DNA of 63,340 nucleotides, taken from positions 1 through 63,340 of the forward strand of contig JAONJW010000011.1 in assembly GCA_028377305.1 (NCBI GenBank), given 5' to 3'. Position 1 is the stretch's first letter, and every line of letters starts with the position of its first letter. This document shows positions 18,412 to 26,117 of this stretch, one piece after another. The stretch comes from Prolixibacteraceae bacterium. Its GTDB lineage: Bacteria; Bacteroidota; Bacteroidia; Bacteroidales; Prolixibacteraceae. Below the pieces are notes generated by a model. The model was not told where the DNA came from and made no database searches. It worked only from the letters and a program-made list of their open reading frames with translations. The translations under genes and the position numbers were made by a program.

Positions 18412-19437
18412 ATGGGGAAAAAGAAGAAAAGAATTGGGATACTTACCGCAGGAGGCGATTGCCCAGGTCTGAATGCAGCGATCAGAGGTATTGGCAAAAC
18501 AGCAATACTCAACTACGAAATGGAGGTGCTCGGTTTCAATGCTGGCTACAGTGGGCTGATCCGTAAAGACTATCAAATATTAGACGAAATAAAGCTGTCG
18601 GGCATCCTAACCCTTGGAGGAACCATACTAGGAACCTCAAGAGAAAAGCCATTTAAAGTGGATAAAGAAAACCCTATTGACAAGGTTGCGTTAATCAAAG
18701 AGAACTACAAAGAGTTAGAGCTCGACTGTGTGGTATGTCTTGGAGGAAATGGCACCATGAAAACAGCCAACAAACTACAACAAGAGGGGCTTAACGTTAT
18801 TGGTCTTCCTAAAACAATCGACAACGATGTATATGGTACCGACCGAACTTTTGGATTTGATTCCGCAGTAAGTATTGCTACCGATGCCATCGATAGGCTT
18901 CACACCACTGCAAACTCACACCAGCGTGCCATGGTAATTGAAGTGATGGGACACCATGCAGGTTGGATTGCATTATATGCAGGAGTCGCTGGAGGGGGAG
19001 ATGTAATTCTACTTCCTGAGATTGAATTCGATATCGAGAAAGTGTGTCACACCATCCGTAAGCGTTTCGAAAAGGGTAAGCCTTATGCGATTGTAGTAGT
19101 CGCAGAGGGAATTGATAAGCCCAATAAGACCAACGCGGCAAGCTATATTTCCTACTGCATAAACGATATGACAGGTATCGAAACACGACAAACACAGCTT
19201 GGCTATGTACAAAGAGGTGGAAGCCCTACACCTATGGATAGAATTCTAGCCACCCAGTATGGAGCCTATGCTGCTGATTTGATTGCAAATGAAGATTACG
19301 GAAAGATGGTTGCATTCCAAAAGAACGAACTAATCGGGGTTCCTCTTTCGGAAGTAGGAGGTAAACTAAGTCTAGTTAAACCAGACAATAAGCTCGTACT
19401 GAAGGCACGAAACCTTGGAGTCTCATTTGGAGACTAA
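18412..19437 (+). CDS. Second 6-phosphofructokinase, PPi-type/mixed subgroup signature
   Basis: A 341-residue PFK with LTAGGDCPGLNAAIR, LGGTILGTSREKPF, VVCLGGNGTMKTA, LPKTIDNDVYGTDRTFGF, EVMGHHAGWIALYAG, VAEGID and LGYVQRGGSPTPMDR. It differs from the canonical pfkA at 6585-7580 at the specificity positions. There is Lys rather than Gly before TIDND (E. coli 124), and Asn replaces the Mg-binding Asp in the GGDG motif (103), while Gly 104 is kept. Lys124 is shared by PPi-dependent and some ATP-dependent group III enzymes, so phosphoryl donor cannot be settled by reading. It is transcribed with the nitrilase-fusion gene 24 nt downstream. Confidence 0.92.
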   Translation: MGKKKKRIGILTAGGDCPGLNAAIRGIGKTAILNYEMEVLGFNAGYSGLIRKDYQILDEIKLSGILTLGGTILGTSREKPFKVDKENPIDKVALIKENYKELELDCVVCLGGNGTMKTANKLQQEGLNVIGLPKTIDNDVYGTDRTFGFDSAVSIATDAIDRLHTTANSHQRAMVIEVMGHHAGWIALYAGVAGGGDVILLPEIEFDIEKVCHTIRKRFEKGKPYAIVVVAEGIDKPNKTNAASYISYCINDMTGIETRQTQLGYVQRGGSPTPMDRILATQYGAYAADLIANEDYGKMVAFQKNELIGVPLSEVGGKLSLVKPDNKLVLKARNLGVSFGD

Positions 19438-19461
19438 CGAGCTCATTTCAACAACAGAATA

Positions 19462-20817
19462 ATGAAACTAAACATTGCACTCATACAGTTTCAACCCATC
19501 TTAGGTGATCTTGAAACAAACAGAAAGAAAATATCTGCATGGTTAACACAAATACCTAATCATGTAGATGTGATACTTTTACCCGAATTAGCAAACTCTG
19601 GATATCACTTTATCCATGACAAACAAGCAGAAGCGAGTTGTGAAGTAATTCAAACAAGTATATTGGTTGAAGAGCTAAAAACCTATGCGACCCACAACGA
19701 TGTGGCTATCGCCATTGGTTTTGCCGAAAAAGCAGATGGAAAAAGATACAATAGTGCTCTATGGATCACATCCAAAGGCGTAGAGACAGTCTACCGTAAA
19801 GCCCACCTGTTTGCAAGAGAACAGCTTTTCTTTAGCGCTGGAGATGACGTAAGCCCTGTTGTCACATGGAAAGGTGTGAAACTAGGACTGATGATTTGCT
19901 ACGATTGGACCTTCCCTGAAGTATGGCAATGGATGGCTAGATGTCAAGTAGATATAGTGTGTCACCTCAGCAACCTCGTCATGCCACATGCCCAACAGAT
20001 GGTTAAAACCTATGCTTTTTCCAACCACTACTATATTGCCCAATCTAATAGGGTAGGGACAGAAAGGGATCTCACATTTACTGGAGCCTCCTCTATCATC
20101 GCTCCCAATGCTGAAGTGATCGTACAGGCATCCCTGAAGAGTGAAGAGATAATCATCGGGACAATCGATACCAATTATGCAAGAGATAAACAGCTAAACC
20201 CATATAACCATAAATCCCGAGATACTCGAACCGATCTTTATCCCAAAGCATTGGATCACCGCAACCATGGGCAAAACATTCTAAAGCAAGAGAAAAAACA
20301 GATTCGGAGATATATTAAACAGTATTGGGGTACATATACACCCAAAGAGCTTCATGAAAAAAGCGCTATCGCATTACAAAAACTAGCATATGCTACTGCG
20401 TTCAAAAAAGCACAAAAGATATTGCTATTCTGGTCGTTGGAAGATGAAGTCTACACCCATGATTTTGTTAGAGAATTTGCAAAAACAAAAAAGATATATC
20501 TGCCTATCATGCAAGGATCTGAACTAGTTATTTCAAGATATACATCCGATGAAAATATGAATGCAAATAATGCTTTTGGAGTATTCGAACCCTCGAGCAA
20601 ATCAACACTACATCCTGAAGATTTGGATCTGATTGTGGTGCCTGGAGTCGCATTCGATCGACAAGGAGGCAGACTCGGAAGAGGCAAAGGGTTCTACGAC
20701 CGCCTATTGGAAAACAGTAATGCACACACTATAGGACTAGGTATTGACTTTCAGCTTATGTGGAGCGTTCCAACAGAACCCCATGATCAATCGCTAGACG
20801 AAGTAATCGTCTCATAA
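19462..20817 (+). CDS. Nitrilase-superfamily amidase fused to 5-formyltetrahydrofolate cyclo-ligase
   Basis: A 451-residue two-domain protein. Residues 1 to about 260 are a carbon-nitrogen hydrolase with the full Glu-Lys-Cys triad: E42 (LLPELANSGY), K113 (VYRKAHLF) and C146 (MICYDWTFPE). It most resembles omega-amidase/YafV-Nit types. Residues from about 272 to 451 form a 5-formyl-THF cyclo-ligase (MTHFS): RRYIKQYWG, ILLFWSLEDEVYTHDFV, DLIVVPGVAFD and the ATP/folate-binding GGRLGRGKGFYDRLL. Nit-type amidases and 5-FCL are both regarded as metabolite-damage repair enzymes, so a bifunctional repair protein is plausible (inference). The reading frame is continuous with no internal stop. It shares a transcript with the second PFK. 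Confidence 0.88.
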   Translation: MKLNIALIQFQPILGDLETNRKKISAWLTQIPNHVDVILLPELANSGYHFIHDKQAEASCEVIQTSILVEELKTYATHNDVAIAIGFAEKADGKRYNSALWITSKGVETVYRKAHLFAREQLFFSAGDDVSPVVTWKGVKLGLMICYDWTFPEVWQWMARCQVDIVCHLSNLVMPHAQQMVKTYAFSNHYYIAQSNRVGTERDLTFTGASSIIAPNAEVIVQASLKSEEIIIGTIDTNYARDKQLNPYNHKSRDTRTDLYPKALDHRNHGQNILKQEKKQIRRYIKQYWGTYTPKELHEKSAIALQKLAYATAFKKAQKILLFWSLEDEVYTHDFVREFAKTKKIYLPIMQGSELVISRYTSDENMNANNAFGVFEPSSKSTLHPEDLDLIVVPGVAFDRQGGRLGRGKGFYDRLLENSNAHTIGLGIDFQLMWSVPTEPHDQSLDEVIVS

Positions 20818-21339
20818 CACTCAGAATATTTAGATGAGATATACTAAACAATCGCACGTACACACTGATCAAGGAGTTGACTACTTAAAAGTGGATAAGT
20901 TACTCTTAGTCTTCATCTAAAAGTAACTATTGTTAATTCCTATATTACAAACTTCTGTACTGTGTCAAAATAGAGTTTTAAAAAAGGAATGTAGAGCAAC
21001 ACAATAGTAATACTTTGTCGTTCCTATGTGAATATATGGATTGATGGCAAATGGATTAAAGAGATCCTAACCATGAGTTAAACGGGTATGATTGATAAGA
21101 TATGTGATTTTATGAATAAGCCCTGTAATTCAGATCAACAAATCATTACAAAAACAACTGATAATGATAATAATACGAACAAATCATTGTTGCATAAAAT
21201 ATTATTCCAACACAATTAACGATATCGCAAACAGTTTGACTTAACAAAACAGTTAACCAACAATAATTATCTATTTAAAGTTACAATAAATTATATATAA
21301 TATGTAAATTTACAATTTAAACTTATCAAATAAAATTTA
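20818..21339. other. Intergenic region, weak hairpin only
   Basis: About 520 bases, AT-rich. One imperfect hairpin (AGTTACT 20898-20904 with AGTAACT 20922-20928) may end the PFK/fusion transcript. No gene, RNA or repeat is recognisable in the remainder. Confidence 0.45.
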
Positions 21340-21930
21340 ATGAATCCCATACTGAACAAGAATGAATTCTTTGTAAAAGAACATGTTGGCATGTTCAAAG
21401 CAAGCAATAACTACGATATATATGATCCAGAGAGCGATCAAATGCTTATAGAATGTAGAGAAATCAACTTAGGTTGGTTTGCAAAAATCCTGCGATTCAA
21501 TAAGGATTACAAGAGAATGACACCATTTGAGATTGTTCTTACCGACACTAATGGACAAAAGATACTTACCGTAAAAAGGAAGTGGACTTTCTGGAGATCA
21601 GAAGTCGAGGTACTAGATGAAAATGATAAACTTGTTGGAAAACTAAGACAGAAACTTCTTTCTATTGGTGGTAAATTTAGAGTTTACGATGCGCAAGATC
21701 AAGAAGTGTGTATGGTAAAAGGGAAATGGACATCTTGGGAGTTCAAATTCCTAAAAGACGAGATTGAATTAGCCAAAGTATCAAAGAAATGGGCAGGTCT
21801 AACCAAAGAACTTTTCACATCTGCAGATACTTATATGCTTACCATAGACCCTCGTGTTGCAGAAAATTCAACAGAAAGAATTCTTATCATGGCATCGGTA
21901 GTATGTATAGATATGGTGCTTAAAGAGTAG
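21340..21930 (+). CDS. LURP-one-related/scramblase-like (tubby C-terminal fold) protein
   Basis: A 196-residue protein made of repeated beta-strand pairs of the type 'yxIxDxxxxxLxxxRxKxxxWR'. Examples are YDIYDPESDQMLIECRE, FEIVLTDTNGQKILTVKRKWTFWRS and VYDAQDQEVCMVKGKWTSWEF. It ends with a hydrophobic helix (ERILIMASVVCIDMVL). This is the pattern of LURP-one/phospholipid-scramblase-related proteins with a tubby-like barrel and central hydrophobic helix. The bacterial function is unknown. It stands alone with its own terminator 32 nt downstream. Confidence 0.7.
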   Translation: MNPILNKNEFFVKEHVGMFKASNNYDIYDPESDQMLIECREINLGWFAKILRFNKDYKRMTPFEIVLTDTNGQKILTVKRKWTFWRSEVEVLDENDKLVGKLRQKLLSIGGKFRVYDAQDQEVCMVKGKWTSWEFKFLKDEIELAKVSKKWAGLTKELFTSADTYMLTIDPRVAENSTERILIMASVVCIDMVLKE

Positions 21931-21962
21931 TATACTTAGTATTCAGAATAATGCACAAAAAG

Positions 21963-22010
21963 AAAGGGATCAAGAGACTTCTATAACGAAGGCTTTTGAT
22001 CCCTTTTTTT
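21963..22010 (+). terminator. Intrinsic terminator
   Basis: An 11-bp perfect stem (21963-21973 with 21996-22006) runs into a T-rich tract ending at 22010, 32 nt after the stop at 21930. Confidence 0.85.
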
Positions 22011-22301
22011 ATAATCTAAATAAGCCAATCCAGTATATCTTTTCAAATCAGAAGCAAAAAAGCAGATTCGATGAATGGAAGTAGAGTAAAAAAGGTATTT
22101 TGGCGAATAGATTAAAGCAAGGTGAAACAATAAGATTAAAAAAATGTTGTACTCCAAAGGTCACATTATGACAATGTTTTAGATTGATAATTTAGGTTAC
22201 CTATTCTCAGAAATATTACGATAAAACAGAGAAGTATCATAAAATTGTTTCAAATAAAATTGTAGATTTAGGAAAACAAATAAAATTAAAGTTGAAGTAT
22301 T

Positions 22302-23762
22302 ATGAGCACTGAAATAAAAAACCTTGACCCTCAAGTTATTTGGGAGCACTTTTACGATTTAACACAAGTTCCAAGACCATCGAAACACGAAGATGCGATT
22401 CAAGATTTCATGGTTGCATTTGGAGAGAAGTTAGGATTAGAGACATTGAAAGATGAAGTTGGAAATGTTTTAATCCGTAAAGCTGCCACTCCTGGCTTGG
22501 AAGACCGTAAAGGCGTAATTCTTCAAGGTCACTTAGACATGGTTCCTCAAAAAAACAGTGATACAAAGCATGATTTTACAAAAGACCCAATAGATGCTTT
22601 TGTTGATGGGGATTGGGTGACGGCCAAAGGAACCACTTTAGGAGCGGACAATGGAATTGGTGTTGCAGCTGCAATGGCTGTTCTTTCTTCAAAGGACATA
22701 GAGCATGGACCAGTGGAAGCACTATTTACAGCAGAAGAAGAGACAGGAATGGCTGGTGCATTTGGATTACAACCCAATTGGATCAAAGGAGACATTCTAC
22801 TAAACATGGATTCGGAAGACGAAGGAGAATTGTATGTTGGATGTGCAGGAGGTATTGATGCTTCTGTTCAATTCGAATACGATGAGATTGTAGTTCCAGC
22901 AGACTTGGCTTCTTACAGACTGGCAATCACAGGACTAAAAGGAGGACACTCTGGAATGGATATCATTCTTGGATTGGCCAATGCCAACAAGCTAATGGTT
23001 CGTTTCCTTAGATATGCAACCCGAGAGATGGATACAAGACTTGCAAATATTGATGGGGGAAGCCTTAGAAATGCAATTCCTCGTGAAGCATTTGCTGAAG
23101 TTGTTGTTCCTTCCGAGCAAGTAGAAATTTTGAAAGAAAAAGTAGCGGAGTTTGAAGCGATTTATAAGGCAGAGTTCTGTAAGAAGGAACCAAACCTATC
23201 TTTCAAAGTAGAAGAATGTGCAAAACCGGCTTCGTTAATTGATGAGTATACACAAGATAATCTCATTGATGCAGTATATTCATGTCCTAACGGCGTGATT
23301 CGCATGAGTGACGATATGGAAGGATTGGTTGAGACATCATCAAACCTTGCCTCTGTGAAGTCAAATAAAGGGGTTATTAAAGTAAATATGTTGATCCGTA
23401 GTTCTGTGGAGTCAGCAAAGATGGAACTGAGCGAAAGAATTGAGAGTCTATATCAGATGGCTGATGCCGATGTAATTCTTTCAGGTTCTTATCCAGGATG
23501 GAAACCGAACCTTAATTCTCCGATTTTGAAAGAGATGCAAGAGGTTTACAACAAGAAGTGGGGTAAAATTCCAGAGATCAGAGCTATCCACGCAGGTTTA
23601 GAGTGTGGTCTGTTAGGTTCACAGTATCCTAATTGGGATATGATCTCATTCGGACCAACGATCCGTTCTCCTCACTCACCAGATGAGAAGGTTAATATTG
23701 AGACGGTTGCTAAGTTCTGGGAATACTTGAAAGAGACATTGAAAAATATTCCAGCGAAGTAA
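22302..23762 (+). CDS. pepD: Cytosol aminoacyl-histidine dipeptidase (M20, PepD)
   Basis: A 486-residue metallodipeptidase hydrolysing Xaa-His (carnosine-type) and other dipeptides. Metal-site motifs are present: LQGHLDMVPQ, TLGADNGIGVA, the catalytic AEEETGMAG and LLNMDSEDEGELYVGCAGG. The substrate-domain GLKGGHSGMDI and the C-terminal GLECGLLGSQYPNWDMISFGPTIRSPHSPDE are also typical. Length is normal and there is no signal peptide. It is monocistronic with a terminator 25 nt after the stop. Confidence 0.95.
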   Translation: MSTEIKNLDPQVIWEHFYDLTQVPRPSKHEDAIQDFMVAFGEKLGLETLKDEVGNVLIRKAATPGLEDRKGVILQGHLDMVPQKNSDTKHDFTKDPIDAFVDGDWVTAKGTTLGADNGIGVAAAMAVLSSKDIEHGPVEALFTAEEETGMAGAFGLQPNWIKGDILLNMDSEDEGELYVGCAGGIDASVQFEYDEIVVPADLASYRLAITGLKGGHSGMDIILGLANANKLMVRFLRYATREMDTRLANIDGGSLRNAIPREAFAEVVVPSEQVEILKEKVAEFEAIYKAEFCKKEPNLSFKVEECAKPASLIDEYTQDNLIDAVYSCPNGVIRMSDDMEGLVETSSNLASVKSNKGVIKVNMLIRSSVESAKMELSERIESLYQMADADVILSGSYPGWKPNLNSPILKEMQEVYNKKWGKIPEIRAIHAGLECGLLGSQYPNWDMISFGPTIRSPHSPDEKVNIETVAKFWEYLKETLKNIPAK

Positions 23763-23786
23763 TTCATCTGTGATAAATATGTTATA

Positions 23787-23822
23787 AGAAAGGGCTACAT
23801 GCAAGTGTATGCCCTTCTTTAT
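23787..23822 (+). terminator. Terminator after pepD
   Basis: A stem with GGGC/GCCC and TACA/TGTA pairs and AAGAA/TTCTT flanks is followed by TTTATTT. Confidence 0.7.
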
Positions 23823-24075
23823 TTCTAAAAAGTTTAAATCACAATGGTCACGGATAAAAACTAGACTATCAAGTCAATTGTGGTCAGATAGAATCAGATG
23901 TTAATTATCAAGATAATTTAATCAGATCATCTTATGCTATCTAATATTGGAGGTGGGCATAGCCGATAAAGTAATACGAAGAAGAAAGGAACACTTATAC
24001 CAGCGTGTCACTCATACGTAGATAGTCTATCTAACTTAGCTCTCAATATTGATCCAATAAAATTATTCACACACA

Positions 24076-24105
24076 TTGTATTTGTCATTTTATACATTAT
24101 ATTTG
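24076..24105 (+). promoter_or_regulatory. Promoter of tRNA-Pro
   Basis: TTG (24076-24078), a 19-bp spacer, then TATATTTG (24098-24105) fit the Bacteroidota -33/-7 consensus, ending 11 nt before the tRNA 5' end. Confidence 0.7.
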
Positions 24106-24116
24106 TCATATGTCGA

Positions 24117-24191
24117 CGGGATGTAGCTCAGCCAGGTTAGAGTACACGTCTGGGGGGCGTGGGGTCGGAAGTTCGAATCTTCTCATCCCGA
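24117..24191 (+). tRNA. tRNA-Pro (GGG anticodon)
   Basis: A cloverleaf can be drawn by hand. The acceptor stem CGGGATG pairs with CATCCCG, and the D arm is GCTC/GAGT. The anticodon stem CACGT/GCGTG closes the loop CTGGGGG, with anticodon GGG at 24152-24154. The T arm is GGAAG-TTCGAAT-CTTCT and the discriminator base is A. CCA is not encoded. The anticodon reads proline codons CCC/CCU. A promoter and a terminator hairpin flank it. Confidence 0.93.
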
Positions 24192-24202
24192 CTTTGTTTA
24201 CC

Positions 24203-24238
24203 AATGAGTTACAGGTTTCTTACTTGTAACTCATTTTT
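24203..24238 (+). terminator. Terminator after tRNA-Pro
   Basis: An 11-bp perfect stem (24203-24213 with 24225-24235) followed by T-rich sequence, 12 nt beyond the tRNA. Confidence 0.8.
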
Positions 24239-24627
24239 GTTTTCGTAAACATACCGTAAACAAATACTACTATATCTTACTACTTTTTAACCTGAAGTAG
24301 AACCCATAAAAGATCTATGCAGATGCTATAGCTATAAGTGAAAATGGAGTCTTTTAGAGAGGATTGGAACTAGAAAAGAGTGGTTGTAAAATGAATGTAT
24401 TGAAGGTAGTTTTTAAGCATCATATCGAGACATACACGGAGATTGAGGGCGTATCTATCTAGTCAGATGTTTATCACACTGTCTATACATTTGATGGTTG
24501 TAGAGAATCAAGAAATGCATAAAAAGATGTAGCCCACAATTTTAAACTTATGGGCTACACGTAATATTATATTTTATCGCAAAATATCCTTTAATACTTA
24601 TGTTGGATTCTCGAGAAAAAAAATCTT
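24239..24627. other. Intergenic region downstream of tRNA, no gene recognised
   Basis: A short inverted repeat, TGTTTACC (24196-24203) against CGTAAACA (24251-24258), spans the tRNA terminator. The rest holds only short open stretches without family resemblance. I looked for an integrase remnant or a duplicated tRNA 3' end and found none. Confidence 0.4.
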
Positions 24628-26055
24628 CTAGTTATCCCAAAAAGTCCCCTCTTCATTAATTTGATTCTCTTTTGCTTCTAAATCACTAAGCATCTCCTTA
24701 ACTCTTTCTGGATGCTCTTTCGCAACATCAATTCTTTCAGCTAGATCTTGCTCTACTTGGAACAGTAATGGGTTCTCTTTAGATGCAGTAAAACCATAAT
24801 TATTTTTGGTTTGAGATCCAATTTTCACATGCAGTTTCCAGGGACCTTTACGAATTGCAGAAGGAGTGTTTCGTGAGTAGTTATATAGGAATTCAAAAGG
24901 TTCTTTAAATTTCTTTCCGTACAATAGAGGAGAGATATCACGACCATCAATAGATCTGTCTTTGGGCATTGTAACACCCGTAATAGAGAAGATGGTTGGA
25001 AGGATATCTAATGTACTAATAGGCGTTTGCTCATTGCGATGCCCTTTTATCTTTGCAGGCCAACTGATCATACCCAATACACGATGGCCACCTTCCCATG
25101 TAGATCCTTTACCATCTCTAAATGGTGTTGCATATCCTACTTGAAGTCTAGCGTCTCCATACTTTGAATCTGTACGGTTTTCGAATACGATCCAAGGACC
25201 GTTATCAGAAGAGATTATTACGATTGTGTTATCTCTGATATGTTTTCTGTCAAGGGTCTTAATAATTTGACCAATAGAAGCGTCTAATTCTTCCATTACA
25301 TCACCTAAAGTTCCACGTCTTGAATGACCTTTGAACTTATTGCTGACCCAAAGACCTAGGTGAGGCATATTATACGCTATATACGCAAAGAAAGGCGATT
25401 TGTGGTTCTTATCAATGAATTTGATTGCCTCTTTAGTACATATCCCCGTTAAAGATTCGGCTACTTTTTTATGGTGTCGAACCGAATCACAAATGATTTC
25501 ATAACCGGGAGCAGGTTTCTTTCCTTTCTCTGCACTTCTAATTAACATTGAGTTTTCATAATCATGAGAAACATTGGTTCCAATCCATGAGTCAAAACCA
25601 TGTGCCATAGGCAAAGCATCAGGAGTAAAATTGTTCGCTTGATTTGGGGTTCCCAAATGCCATTTACCAAACATTGCTGTCTTGTATCCGATAGACTTTA
25701 GGCCATCTGCTAGAGTTATTTCATCAGGGTGAATATATCGTTCTTTATGGGGACCAATCACCCAACTCCCTAAACCCGATCTTCCTGGATATCTTCCAGT
25801 CAGTAGCGAATACCTAGAAGCGGTACATGCAGCCGTAGGCACATAGAACTGAGAGAAGTTTACGCCACTCTCTTTTAAGCTAGTAAGGTTCGGGGTTTTG
25901 ATTGTTGGATTTCCATTGTGCTCATAGTCACCATATCCACTATCATCCAAAAAAATCATTATCACATTTGGTGATTTTGTTTGCGCTTTTACTGTAAGTC
26001 CTGTCATCAACAAGACTAAGCAAACAACCAGTCGAAAGAAACATCTGTTTTTCAT
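24628..26055 (-). CDS. Secreted arylsulfatase-type sulfatase
   Basis: A 475-residue formylglycine sulfatase with a Sec signal peptide ending VKAQ. The active-site motif is CTASR (Cys 77 in AACTASRYSLLTGRYP), of the C-x-A-x-R subtype. Metal-site and fold motifs include NVIMIFLDDSGYGD, TAMFGKWHLG, IVIISSDNGPW, GKGSTWEGGHRV and the C-terminal IRKGPWKLHVK. It differs in sequence class from the tandem sulfatases at 35-38 kb, so it probably removes a different sulfate position. It is the minus-strand neighbour of the LamG-GH18 gene, with a 62-nt gap, so both likely share a transcript. The substrate is unknown. Confidence 0.9.
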   Translation of the reverse strand: MKNRCFFRLVVCLVLLMTGLTVKAQTKSPNVIMIFLDDSGYGDYEHNGNPTIKTPNLTSLKESGVNFSQFYVPTAACTASRYSLLTGRYPGRSGLGSWVIGPHKERYIHPDEITLADGLKSIGYKTAMFGKWHLGTPNQANNFTPDALPMAHGFDSWIGTNVSHDYENSMLIRSAEKGKKPAPGYEIICDSVRHHKKVAESLTGICTKEAIKFIDKNHKSPFFAYIAYNMPHLGLWVSNKFKGHSRRGTLGDVMEELDASIGQIIKTLDRKHIRDNTIVIISSDNGPWIVFENRTDSKYGDARLQVGYATPFRDGKGSTWEGGHRVLGMISWPAKIKGHRNEQTPISTLDILPTIFSITGVTMPKDRSIDGRDISPLLYGKKFKEPFEFLYNYSRNTPSAIRKGPWKLHVKIGSQTKNNYGFTASKENPLLFQVEQDLAERIDVAKEHPERVKEMLSDLEAKENQINEEGTFWDN

Positions 26056-26117
26056 GTTGTGCTCATTGTTATAAAAAAGAGGAAGACTAAGTCCTCCTCT
26101 TGGTTCATTACTATCTA

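Noticed and set aside
24191..24627. Integration site of a genomic island at tRNA-Pro
   Set aside because: No integrase ORF and no repeat of the tRNA 3' end elsewhere in the window. The nearby inverted repeat belongs around the terminator.
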